A stretch of DNA of 7,397 nucleotides from Fimbriiglobus sp. (GCA_025352585.1 JANXTD010000296.1:1-7397), one strand, 5' to 3'. Positions 1 through 6,017 are shown, counted from the stretch's first letter. The notes: generated by a model from the sequence alone, not told the origin. Program-made: numbers and translations.

Positions 1-384
1 GCCCCAGGTGTCGCGGTAGGCCTTCTGCTCGATGACGCTCGGCTGCTTCGTGAACGTCGCGCCGTCCTCCTCGTCGGGGCCGTCGTGGACCGTCGCGTTG
101 AACGAGAAGTCGGCCCCCGTGTCGAACGGCGGGTCGATGTAGATCAAGTCGATCTTGCCGGCGAACTCGTCGAGCAGGCCCGGCAGGACGAACTTCTTGT
201 CGCCCCAGATCAGCCGGTTCCGCCACGGCTTCTCGGCCTCGAGCGCGGCGAACAGCGAGCGCCGCTCGTCGGCCGACTCGTTGACGGTCTCGACGGTCTG
301 GAACGGCAGGGCGGTGCGGACCGGGGCGACGCGCTTGCCGGCGGCGTCGTACTTGCCGTCCCAGACGAGTTCGGTGCGGGGCAT
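1..384 (-). CDS. Site-specific DNA methyltransferase, N4/N6 amino-methylase (partial, N-terminal 128 residues)
   Basis: This is the N-terminal part of an amino-methyltransferase that would transfer a methyl group from S-adenosylmethionine to adenine N6 or cytosine N4. The reverse strand is open from an ATG at 384 to the window edge with no stop. Residues 83-90 read IDPPFDTG, the catalytic D-P-P-F/Y motif IV with the usual hydrophobic strand before it (DLIY). The stretch before it (RLIWGDKKFVLPGLL) and the one after it (KAYRDTWG at 121-128) match the type III Mod-like family. In that family the SAM-binding FxGxG motif and the target-recognition region come later, so they would lie outside this window. 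No good Shine-Dalgarno precedes the ATG; it was chosen because residues 1-30 (WDGKYD, LPFQTVE) look like the normal family start. The gene is divergent from secA. It could be an orphan methylase or part of a restriction or defence locus to the left; the window cannot tell. Confidence 0.85.
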   Translation of the reverse strand, partial: MPRTELVWDGKYDAAGKRVAPVRTALPFQTVETVNESADERRSLFAALEAEKPWRNRLIWGDKKFVLPGLLDEFAGKIDLIYIDPPFDTGADFSFNATVHDGPDEEDGATFTKQPSVIEQKAYRDTWG

Positions 385-587
385 GGCGGTCCGGGGGGCG
401 GAGTGAGGGGTACCGGCATTCTGCCGAACCCCCCACCGTCCGGCCAGTCGCAAAGTCCCCCGCGCGGCGAAGAACGGCGCGCCCACCCGGACCTCGCCGC
501 TGCCGAAACTCCGCCGACTGCCGCGCCGCCCACCCGCCGGGTCGCCCGGAAGCGAGGTCGCCCTCGCCAGACGGCCGCGCCGTCGGG

Positions 588-593
588 TAAGAT
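588..593 (+). promoter_or_regulatory. Candidate -10 box for the SecA paralogue
   Basis: TAAGAT matches TATAAT at positions 1, 2, 5 and 6 and is followed by GTCCCC. The same context follows the candidate -10 boxes of two other genes here. No convincing -35 is seen. A transcription start near 600 would put the ATG at 592 inside the promoter, which argues for a start at 622 or 631. This is inference from pattern only. Confidence 0.4.
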
Positions 594-630
594 GTCCCCG
601 ACGCTGTCCCCCCGCGCCAGGATGCCCCCG

Positions 631-2643
631 ATGACCACGGCCGCCCTCGAACTCACCACCGCGACCCCGCCGCACGCCGCGCCCAAGATCGCCAACGTCC
701 CCGGACGCCTCGGGCCGCGCTGGCTGAACCTGCTGCGGGCGCAGGCCGAGCGGCCCTGGAAGCGGCGGCTCGCCCAGGCGGCGGTCCTGATCCCTCGCAT
801 CCGCCACTACGAGCGGCTCTACCTGACGCTCTCCGAAGAGGACATCCGCAAGACGAGTATGCGGCTGCGCGGCCGGGCCAAGGGCGGCGAGAACCTCGAC
901 AAGCTCATCCCCGAGGTGTTCGGGCTGGCCTGCTCGGCGATCCGCAGGGTGCTCGGCTTCCAGCCGTTCGACGTGCAGCTCGCCGCCGGGGTGGTGATGC
1001 ACCTCGGCGGGCTGGTCGAACTGGCCACCGGGGAGGGCAAGACCCTCTGCGCCGTCGCCCCGACGTACCTGAACGCGCTGTCGGGGAAGGGCGTCCACGT
1101 CACGACGGTCAACGACTACCTCGCCAAGCGCGACGCCGAGGACATGGGGCCGGTTTACTCGCTGCTGGGCATGTCGGTCGGCTGCATCGCGCAAAAGATG
1201 GAGGACGGCCCGCGCACCGAGATGTACCGCAAGGACATCACCTACGGCACGGCCAGCGAGTTCGGCTTCGACTTCCTCCGCGATCGCCTGAAGGTCCGCG
1301 GCGGCACCGCGACGACCGCGCCCTTTTGGGCACCCTGGTTCGGCGGCGGGGCACCGAACGACAACCGCGTCCAGCGCGAGCTGAACTACGCCATCGTGGA
1401 CGAGGCCGACAGCGTCTTCGTCGACGAGGCCCGCACGCCCCTGATCATCGCCAACCCGACCCGGCCGGCGACCGTCGAGGAGCAACAAGTCTACCTGTGG
1501 GCCGACCGCGTGGTGCAGACGTTGCAGCGCGACGAGCACTACCGGCTCGACTTGAAGAAGGAGAAGATCGAGCTGACCGACGCCGGCCGGCACCTGGTGC
1601 GCTACTCAAACCCGCCGACCGGCGAGCACGCCTCGGCGATGGACAAGTTGCTCGAAGCCATCGAGAAGGGGCTGCACGCCTACCACCGCTTCAGCCGCGA
1701 CCACCACTACATGGTCAACGCCGAGAAGAAGATCGTGATCATCGACGAATCGACGGGCCGGCCGATGCCCGACCGGCACTGGCGCGACGGCCTGCACCAG
1801 GCGGTCGAGGCGAAGGAGCGGGTCGAGATCGCCGTGCAGTCCGACCACGCGGCGCAGATTACGTACCAGAACTTCTACAAGCTCTACAAGAAGCTCGCCG
1901 GGATGTCCGGGACGCTCGCGCCGAACTTCTGGGAGTTGCGCAAGGTCTACCGCCGCTGGGTCACGAAGGTGCCGACGAACCGGCCGATCCGCCGGGTGCA
2001 GATCAGCGACGGCGTCCACCCGACGGAGAACGCCAAGTTCACCGCCGTCGTGATGCAGATTCAGCAGATGCACAGCCAGGGCCGGCCGGTGCTCGTCGGC
2101 ACGCGGACCGTCGAGAAGTCCGAGCGGCTCTCGAAGATGCTGCACTCGGTCGGCATCGCGCACGAGGTGCTCAACGCCCGGCAGGACGCCCGCGAGAACG
2201 AGATCATCGCCGAGGCGGGGCAGCCGGGCCGCATCACGGTGGCGACGAACATGGCCGGGCGCGGCACCGACATCAAGCTCGGCACCGGCGTCGCGGACCT
2301 GGGCGGCCTGCACGTCATCGGCACCGACCGCCACGAGGCGGAGCGCATCGACCGCCAACTCGCCGGCCGCGCCGGCCGCCAGGGCGACCCCGGCACCGCG
2401 CAGTTCTTCGTGAGCCTCGAAGACCAACTCCTCGAAGGCCTGGGCGTGCGCCGGCAGCGCAAGCTCGAAGCGTTGGGCCAGAGCGGCGCGAACCGCCCGT
2501 GGTCGATCTTCCGCCGGCTGTTCCGCAAGGCCCAACGCCGCACGGAGGCGAAGCACTACAAGCAGCGACTGGACCTGATGAACTACGACAAGCAGCGGCA
2601 GGAGATGCTGCAAGACCTTGGCGCGGACCCGTACGTCGATTAG
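631..2643 (+). CDS. secA: SecA-family preprotein translocase ATPase, C-terminally shortened paralogue
   Basis: SecA is the cytosolic motor that drives unfolded preproteins through SecYEG using ATP. Numbered from ATG 631 (670 residues), the Walker A is TGEGKT (133-138) and the DEAD-type Walker B is VDEAD (256-260), running into VDEARTPLII. The preprotein cross-linking region (about 270-400) ends in a conserved DGLHQAVEAKE stretch. The second motor domain has MAGRGTDIKLG (541-551), VIGTDRHEAERIDRQ and the arginine-finger motif AGRAGRQGDPG. The motor is thus intact, but the protein ends about 70 residues later, in the first long scaffold helix. The helical wing, two-helix finger and zinc-binding tail of full-length SecA (about 900 residues in E. 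coli) are absent. The frame is open back to 85, but that part is antisense to the methyltransferase or low in complexity. ATG 631 has AGGAT at 619-623 with a 7-base spacer; ATG 622 and 592 are alternatives. It is probably an accessory SecA beside a housekeeping copy elsewhere; its cargo is unknown. Confidence 0.92.
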   Translation: MTTAALELTTATPPHAAPKIANVPGRLGPRWLNLLRAQAERPWKRRLAQAAVLIPRIRHYERLYLTLSEEDIRKTSMRLRGRAKGGENLDKLIPEVFGLACSAIRRVLGFQPFDVQLAAGVVMHLGGLVELATGEGKTLCAVAPTYLNALSGKGVHVTTVNDYLAKRDAEDMGPVYSLLGMSVGCIAQKMEDGPRTEMYRKDITYGTASEFGFDFLRDRLKVRGGTATTAPFWAPWFGGGAPNDNRVQRELNYAIVDEADSVFVDEARTPLIIANPTRPATVEEQQVYLWADRVVQTLQRDEHYRLDLKKEKIELTDAGRHLVRYSNPPTGEHASAMDKLLEAIEKGLHAYHRFSRDHHYMVNAEKKIVIIDESTGRPMPDRHWRDGLHQAVEAKERVEIAVQSDHAAQITYQNFYKLYKKLAGMSGTLAPNFWELRKVYRRWVTKVPTNRPIRRVQISDGVHPTENAKFTAVVMQIQQMHSQGRPVLVGTRTVEKSERLSKMLHSVGIAHEVLNARQDARENEIIAEAGQPGRITVATNMAGRGTDIKLGTGVADLGGLHVIGTDRHEAERIDRQLAGRAGRQGDPGTAQFFVSLEDQLLEGLGVRRQRKLEALGQSGANRPWSIFRRLFRKAQRRTEAKHYKQRLDLMNYDKQRQEMLQDLGADPYVD

Positions 2644-2644
2644 C

Positions 2645-2677
2645 GGCGAACCGGAAGCGTCAGCGTACGGAGGTCTT
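2645..2677 (+). repeat. Dispersed hairpin repeat, copy A
   Basis: This copy begins one base after the secA stop. It reads GGCGAACCGGAAGCG then TCAGCGTACGGAGGTCTT and aligns closely with copy D at 7353-7385. CCGGAAGC and GCGTACGG can form an imperfect stem around a GTCA loop. It may help end secA transcription, but no T-tract follows. Confidence 0.7.
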
Positions 2678-2785
2678 GCGGGAGCCGGCTAACAATCCTG
2701 TTGTTTGTTGGTCATACGCGGGATAAGTCAATCGAGTGCGGGCGGCGATTGTGATCGTCAGCATGGCCTGAATTTGGAGACTCCC

Positions 2786-3019
2786 GTGAAGGCGACCGAC
2801 GCGATCCAAGTGGTGACCCAGATCCCGCAACCCCCCGGCCAGCCGGCCAAAACCGAGACGGATGTCGTCTGCCCGGTTTGCCGGCTGCCGGTGACTGCGG
2901 TGATGTTGACAGCCGGCAATGAGCCGTACCGCTCGCACCTTCAGCGTCGCGAAGACGGCTCGAAGTGCCCGCACGGCGAGACGGAGACGGACCCTGTCGG
3001 AACGCTCTCGGCTTTCTAG
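2786..3019 (+). CDS. Small hypothetical protein with a zinc-ribbon-like Cys/His pattern
   Basis: I do not recognise a named family. The chosen GTG at 2786 has GGAG at 2776-2779 with a 6-base spacer and gives 77 residues; the frame is open further upstream but reads through intergenic-looking sequence. Residues 1-27 are rich in P, Q and T. Cys29 and Cys32 form a CPVC knuckle, and His51, Cys61 and His63 follow (C-x2-C-x18-H-x9-C-x-H), a spacing that could bind one zinc ion. Most codons end in G or C, as in the surrounding genes, which favours real coding. There is no signal peptide or membrane segment. A role such as nucleic-acid or protein binding would be a guess. A competing minus-strand ORF over the same bases lacks a recognisable domain and I consider it a shadow. 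Confidence 0.5.
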   Translation: MKATDAIQVVTQIPQPPGQPAKTETDVVCPVCRLPVTAVMLTAGNEPYRSHLQRREDGSKCPHGETETDPVGTLSAF

Positions 3020-3171
3020 CTATGTAAATCATTGACCTAAACGGCTGTCCATTTCCCTCAAATTATCTCTAACAGGTGATGAGGGATTTCGGCGATGTCA
3101 TTGAGTTAGCTAAGAGCGTCAGCGACTTGACTTGACGCTGTTGGCTCACTGATACCGGAGTCCGTCCGGCC
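3020..3171. other. AT-rich spacer with a possible gene-remnant start
   Basis: This stretch is clearly richer in A and T than the rest of the window. It holds an 18-codon plus-strand ORF (3079-3135) beginning MRDFGDVIELAKS, with AGGTG just before its ATG. It also has a perfect 8-base palindrome TTAGCTAA (3106-3113) and a small hairpin with AGCGTCA (3115-3121) facing TGACGCT (3133-3139) across 11 bases. No convincing paired promoter boxes were found. It may be a deletion or insertion scar. Confidence 0.4.
3079..3135 (+). pseudogene. Possible cut-off N-terminus of a lost gene (18 codons)
   Basis: The short ORF reads MRDFGDVIELAKS then VSDLT and stops. It looks like an ordinary amphipathic protein start more than random translation, and a weak ribosome site (AGGTG) directly precedes the ATG. 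The frame is the same as that of the ORF at 3172, with the TGA at 3133-3135 between them. It could be a remnant, a tiny leader peptide, or chance; I favour remnant only weakly. Confidence 0.2.
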
Positions 3172-3558
3172 GTGGTCCACCACTTCAGCGACCAGGGCCA
3201 AGACGCCTGGCCCCCCTGGCTGAGCCGGCTCGCACGGCGTCTCGGTCGCCTGGAGCCGCCGCACGTCCTGACGAACCACTACCTCTACCACGACTGGTCG
3301 GCCGTCGAGTTCCGCCGCGTGCCCTCCGGCCGAGACGCTGGGCAGGACTTCGCCGTCGGCCCGCGCGACCTGGCGATCCTGACGCCGACGCCCGCCGGCG
3401 GCACGCTGACCGTGTGGGACTTGCCGCCGCCGCGCCGGCCGTGGCCCTGGAGCGTCCCCGCCGGCGTCGCGCTCGGCGTGCTGACGACAGCTGCCGTCGT
3501 GCGACTGCGCCGACGAGCGAGGGACGATCGTCCCCCGAGTGGCCCCCCACCGCTGTGA
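3172..3558 (+). CDS. Hypothetical protein with one C-terminal membrane segment, possibly 5'-truncated
   Basis: I do not recognise this protein. From GTG 3172 it has 128 residues. Residues 1-90 are soluble and rich in W, R, H and P. Residues about 92-111 (WSVPAGVALGVLTTAAVV) form a likely membrane helix, followed by RLRRRAR and a proline-rich tail. The positive cluster after the helix suggests the C-terminus stays in the cytoplasm, which would put the N-terminal part outside. No signal peptide is present to export it, so the gene may be the 3' end of a longer one that lost its start. The frame is open only back to 3136. GGAG at 3157-3160 lies 11 bases from the GTG, a poor spacing. GC-rich third positions support coding. 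Alternative: a tail-anchored protein that is complete as it stands. Confidence 0.45.
   Translation: MVHHFSDQGQDAWPPWLSRLARRLGRLEPPHVLTNHYLYHDWSAVEFRRVPSGRDAGQDFAVGPRDLAILTPTPAGGTLTVWDLPPPRRPWPWSVPAGVALGVLTTAAVVRLRRRARDDRPPSGPPPL
3521..3534. repeat. Perfect 14-base palindrome
   Basis: GGGACGATCGTCCC is its own reverse complement. It lies inside the last codons of the ORF at 3172-3558. The bases just after it (GTCCCCCGAG, 3530-3539) are also the exact complement of 3578-3587, giving an alternative pairing. It could be an operator-like site or part of an RNA fold. Confidence 0.5.
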
Positions 3559-3579
3559 CACCGCCGGCACGGGGAGTCT

Positions 3580-3599
3580 CGGGGGACTTTCGTCCCCCG
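3580..3599 (+). terminator. Strong G/C hairpin ahead of the beta-propeller gene
   Basis: CGGGGGAC (3580-3587) and GTCCCCCG (3592-3599) form a perfect 8-base-pair stem around a TTTC loop. It sits 22 bases after the stop of the upstream ORF and before the proposed promoter at 3623. That fits a terminator or insulator for upstream transcription, although no T-run follows. Confidence 0.45.
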
Positions 3600-3622
3600 C
3601 TCGCCGGGGTCGCGACAATTGC

Positions 3623-3628
3623 TAGAGT
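3623..3628 (+). promoter_or_regulatory. Candidate extended -10 box implying a leaderless mRNA
   Basis: TAGAGT is preceded by TGC (an extended -10 feature) and followed by GTCCCC, as at the SecA paralogue. Transcription would begin about 7 bases later, at or next to the A of ATG 3635. There is no Shine-Dalgarno before that ATG, which agrees with a leaderless message. The start codon itself is fixed by the signal peptide. Confidence 0.45.
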
Positions 3629-3634
3629 GTCCCC

Positions 3635-4861
3635 ATGCGCACCCTCCTCGCCTGCCTACTGCTCGCCTCGACCTCCCTCGCCGCCGACGACTGGCCGCAG
3701 TTCCGCGGGCCGGCCGGCGACGGCGTCTCGACGGCCGCGAACGTCCCGATGAAGTGGGGCGAGGGGCAGAACGTCCGCTGGAAGGTCGCTGTCCACGACA
3801 AGGGCTGGTCGTCGCCGGTGCTGGGCGGCGACAAGGTCTGGCTCACCACCGGCAAGGAAGACGGCACCGAACTCTTCGCAATGGCCTTCGACCGCGCCAC
3901 CGGGGCCGTCGTTTACGACTTGAAGCTGTTCACGCCCAAGAACCCGCCGAAGATCGCGCAGTTCAACTCGCACGCCACGCCGACGCCCTGCCTCGACGGC
4001 GGCAAAGTGTATGCCCACTTCGGCAGCTACGGCACCGCCTGCCTCGACGCCGCGACCGGCAAGACGCTGTGGGTCCGCGACGACTTGCCGTGCAACCACT
4101 GGCGCGGCCCCGCCTCGTCGCCGGTGGTGAGCGGCAAGCGGCTGTTCCTGCTCTTCGACGGCCACGACAAGCAGTTCGTCGTCGCTCTCGACACCGCGAC
4201 CGGCGACACGCTGTGGCGCAAGGAGCGGGCGTTGCCGTACCCCGCCGACGGCGACCTCAAGAAGGCGTTCGCCACGCCGTCGGTGTTCACCTTCAACGGC
4301 AAGGAGCAACTCGTCGCCCCGGCCGCCGTCGGCACGATTGCTTACGACACCGCCACCGGCGACGAGGTCTGGAAGGTCGTCCACGGCGGGATGAACGAGG
4401 CGGCGCGGCCGGTCCTGGCCCACGGCCTCGTCTACCTGACGACCGGCCACACGCAGAACCTGCTGGCGATCAAGGCCGGGCAGACCGGCGACCTGAGCGC
4501 GTCCGGGGTGGCGTGGAAGTACATCAAGGAAGTGCCGTCGAAGCCGTCGGTGAGCGTCGTCGGCGACCTGCTGTTCATGGTCAACGACAAGGGCATCGTG
4601 ACGTGTCTGGAGGCGGCGACGGGCAAGTTCGTCAAGAGTGAGCGGCTGCAAGGCACCTTCGCGGCGTCGCCGGTCGTGGCCGGCGGCAAGCTGTATTGCG
4701 TGAGCGAGAAGGGTTCGACGTTCGTGCTGAGTGCCGACCGCAACCTCGAACTACTGGAGACGAACAAGCTCGACGCGGGTTGTCTCGCGTCGCCGGCGGT
4801 GGCCGACGGGGCGCTGTACCTGCGGACGACGACGCACCTGTACCGGCTCGGGGCGAAGTGA
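3635..4861 (+). CDS. Secreted PQQ-binding-like beta-propeller repeat protein
   Basis: This is an exported protein of the PQQ-like (quinoprotein/YVTN-type) beta-propeller superfamily, 408 residues long. Residues 1-17 are a signal peptide: R2, a leucine-rich core, then a signal peptidase I site around S-L-A-A (14-17). The mature start DWPQFRGP (19-26) is a hallmark of a family very abundant in planctomycetes. Propeller blades are marked by D/E-x-A-T-G turns at 86-90, 138-142, 186-190, 238-242 and 326-330, often with a Trp three or four residues later, and by SSPVV, ASPVV and ASPAV strands. These usually end a blade. PQQ-dehydrogenase catalytic residues are not evident, so a binding or scaffold role outside the membrane is more likely than an enzyme; this is inference. 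The LLAC at residues 4-7 is too near the start to be a lipobox. The gene is convergent with the glycosyltransferase and ends in a shared terminator-like repeat pair. Confidence 0.93.
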   Translation: MRTLLACLLLASTSLAADDWPQFRGPAGDGVSTAANVPMKWGEGQNVRWKVAVHDKGWSSPVLGGDKVWLTTGKEDGTELFAMAFDRATGAVVYDLKLFTPKNPPKIAQFNSHATPTPCLDGGKVYAHFGSYGTACLDAATGKTLWVRDDLPCNHWRGPASSPVVSGKRLFLLFDGHDKQFVVALDTATGDTLWRKERALPYPADGDLKKAFATPSVFTFNGKEQLVAPAAVGTIAYDTATGDEVWKVVHGGMNEAARPVLAHGLVYLTTGHTQNLLAIKAGQTGDLSASGVAWKYIKEVPSKPSVSVVGDLLFMVNDKGIVTCLEAATGKFVKSERLQGTFAASPVVAGGKLYCVSEKGSTFVLSADRNLELLETNKLDAGCLASPAVADGALYLRTTTHLYRLGAK

Positions 4862-4867
4862 ATTCTT

Positions 4868-4898
4868 GGCGAGCCGTCCGCGTGAGCGGGGGGGTTCT
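4868..4898 (+). repeat. Dispersed hairpin repeat, copy B
   Basis: This copy starts 6 bases after the stop of the beta-propeller gene with GGCGAGCCGTCCGCGTGAGC. By itself it can fold as CCGTCCGC and GCGGGGGG around a GTGA (GNRA-type) loop. It is the left arm of the larger inverted repeat. Confidence 0.75.
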
Positions 4899-4915
4899 GG
4901 GTGCTCGCAGTCCCG

Positions 4916-4946
4916 AGAAACCCCCGGCTTACGCCGACGGCTCGCC
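4916..4946 (-). repeat. Dispersed hairpin repeat, copy C, overlapping the glycosyltransferase stop
   Basis: Read on the minus strand it begins GGCGAGCCGTCGGCGTAAGC. In the glycosyltransferase frame the first bases encode G-E-P-S-A and then the TAA stop. It can fold as CCGTCGGC and GCCGGGGG around a GTAA (GNRA) loop. Confidence 0.75.
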
Positions 4947-5912
4947 GGATTTTTTGCCGCGTAACCGGTCGATCACTGGCCGCGGCAACGCCGTGACCAG
5001 CAGCCCGTACGCGACTGCTTTGGACCAGCCGCTCTCGCGGCGCACGGCGAGGTAGCGCGCGGCCGCGGCGGCGTAGTCGCCGCGGCCGTAGGCGAGGTCG
5101 GCGTGGTACTGCGACTCGTCGCGGAGGCCGGCGCGCAACTCGGCCGACTCGGCGGGGGTCAGGGTCGCGGCGGCGGTTTCGAGGTAGCGGCGGCGGACCG
5201 CGCAGAACGCCAGGATCATCCGCTCCTTGTCGTTGCTGTAGTTCGCCGCGTGTCGGTAGTGGGTCGCCAAGAACTCGTCGAGGTAGGCGAAGCCACCGCG
5301 CTCGGCCAGCCGCAGGCACAGCGACCAGTCCTCCGCGCCGTCGGTGCGCGAGTCGAAGCCGCCGGCCGCCAGGAAGGCGTCGCGGCGGATCACGGCCGAC
5401 CCCACGAACACCAGGTTGCGCTTCAACAGCAACGCGCGGAACGCCGAGCGCTCGAAGACGCGCACGCCGCCGTCGTCGGCGTGCGGCAAGTCCCAGAACT
5501 CCGGCCGCGTCTTCGTGATCGCCCGCTGGCCGCTGATGAAGCCGTCGGCCGGGTTGCCCGACGAGGCGTCGGCGTAGGCCACGACGACTTCGGGCCGGCG
5601 GTCGAGCAGGGCCAGCAGTTTCGGCGCGACGCCCGGCAGCCAGGCGTCGTCGTTGTCGAGGAAGGCGACGTACTCGCCCGTCGCGATCGCGGCCCCGGCG
5701 TTGCGGGCTGCCGACTGCCGCTGGTTCTGCTGGTGCAGGTAGACGACCCCCAGCCGGGCGGCGACGGTGGCGGTGTCGTCGGGCGATTCGTCGTCCACGA
5801 CGATGACCTCGACCTCCGGCACGCCGGCGGCGCGGACCGACTCGACGCAGCGCGGCAGCACGTCGGCGAGCTTGTACGCGGGGATGATCACCGACAGCCG
5901 CGGGCTGGGCAT
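4929..5912 (-). CDS. GT2-family glycosyltransferase (GT-A fold)
   Basis: This protein likely moves a sugar from a nucleotide-sugar donor onto a glycan, lipid or protein at the cytosolic face of the membrane. Numbered from ATG 5912 (327 residues), LSVIIPAYK (6-14) is the classic first strand of the fold. VIVVDDESPDD (36-46) binds the nucleotide. SAARNAGAAIATGEYVAFLD (67-86) leads into DNDD (86-89), the metal-binding DxD-like site. DGAEDWSLCLRLAERG (191-206) holds the ED(W) motif expected for the catalytic base. Residues 230-327 form a C-terminal helical region with an alanine-rich TPR-like stretch (LAYGRGDYAAAAARYLAV). No clear membrane helix is present. The frame extends to a TTG at 5954, but homologous-looking sequence begins at the ATG at 5912, so that start was chosen; its ribosome site is weak. 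The last five residues (GEPSA) and the stop come from a dispersed repeat. Sugar and acceptor cannot be told, and no polysaccharide cluster is visible nearby. Confidence 0.94.
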   Translation of the reverse strand: MPSPRLSVIIPAYKLADVLPRCVESVRAAGVPEVEVIVVDDESPDDTATVAARLGVVYLHQQNQRQSAARNAGAAIATGEYVAFLDNDDAWLPGVAPKLLALLDRRPEVVVAYADASSGNPADGFISGQRAITKTRPEFWDLPHADDGGVRVFERSAFRALLLKRNLVFVGSAVIRRDAFLAAGGFDSRTDGAEDWSLCLRLAERGGFAYLDEFLATHYRHAANYSNDKERMILAFCAVRRRYLETAAATLTPAESAELRAGLRDESQYHADLAYGRGDYAAAAARYLAVRRESGWSKAVAYGLLVTALPRPVIDRLRGKKSGEPSA

Positions 5913-5988
5913 AGTAGCACTCGGGGGGATGTTGCGCGTAGCGTAGTGCGGCAACGGCGAATGTCTAGCGGCGGCCGGCCGCGCCTCT

Positions 5989-5994
5989 TACACT
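5989..5994 (+). promoter_or_regulatory. Candidate -10 box for the oxidoreductase gene
   Basis: TACACT matches TATAAT at positions 1, 2, 4 and 6 and is followed by GTCACTCCCC, similar to the other two candidate promoters here. A start near 6001 would leave a short leader holding GGAG (6007-6010), 7 bases before ATG 6018. No clear -35 is seen. Confidence 0.45.
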
Positions 5995-6017
5995 GTCACT
6001 CCCCCCGGAGCCACCGC

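Larger units (their letters stand above)
4868..4955 (+). terminator. Long inverted repeat with T-tract between convergent genes
   Basis: Positions 4868-4898 and 4916-4946 are inverted copies, identical at 27 of 31 positions, separated by a 17-base loop. On the plus strand TTTTTT (4950-4955) follows closely, as in an intrinsic terminator for the beta-propeller gene. The right arm and T-run lie inside the 3' end of the glycosyltransferase gene. The minus strand has no comparable T-run, so stopping in that direction is less certain. Confidence 0.7.

Noticed and set aside
414..426. Small hairpin CGGCA-TTC-TGCCG between the divergent genes
   Set aside because: A 5-base-pair stem is expected often by chance in sequence this GC-rich, and nothing nearby gives it a role.
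85..630. Upstream extension of the SecA reading frame
   Set aside because: The first 300 bases are antisense to the methyltransferase, which has clear motifs, and the rest is low-complexity P/R/A-rich translation with no family resemblance. The -10-like box at 588 also lies inside it.
1326..2726. Long overlapping open frames across secA, the beta-propeller gene and the oxidoreductase
   Set aside because: These are R/P/A/G-rich shadow frames, common in GC-rich DNA; the real frames carry the recognised motifs.
3032..3066. TTGACC with AATTAT as a promoter in the AT-rich spacer
   Set aside because: The spacing of about 23 bases is too long for a standard sigma-70-type promoter.
3172..3201. Resemblance of HHFSDQG to the HSDxG motif of IS3-type transposases
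   Set aside because: The rest of the ORF does not match a transposase core, and no terminal inverted repeats or other transposase parts were seen. It is likely chance.
3644..3655. LLAC at residues 4-7 of the beta-propeller protein as a lipobox
   Set aside because: There is no room for a hydrophobic core before the cysteine; a normal signal peptidase I site follows at residues 14-17.
5913..5954. Longer glycosyltransferase start at a TTG
   Set aside because: The added 14 residues have no family resemblance, and an ATG sits directly before the conserved LSVIIPAY strand.
5103..6017. Upstream extension of the oxidoreductase frame
   Set aside because: It is antisense to the glycosyltransferase; the Tat-type leader and ribosome site fix the start at 6018.
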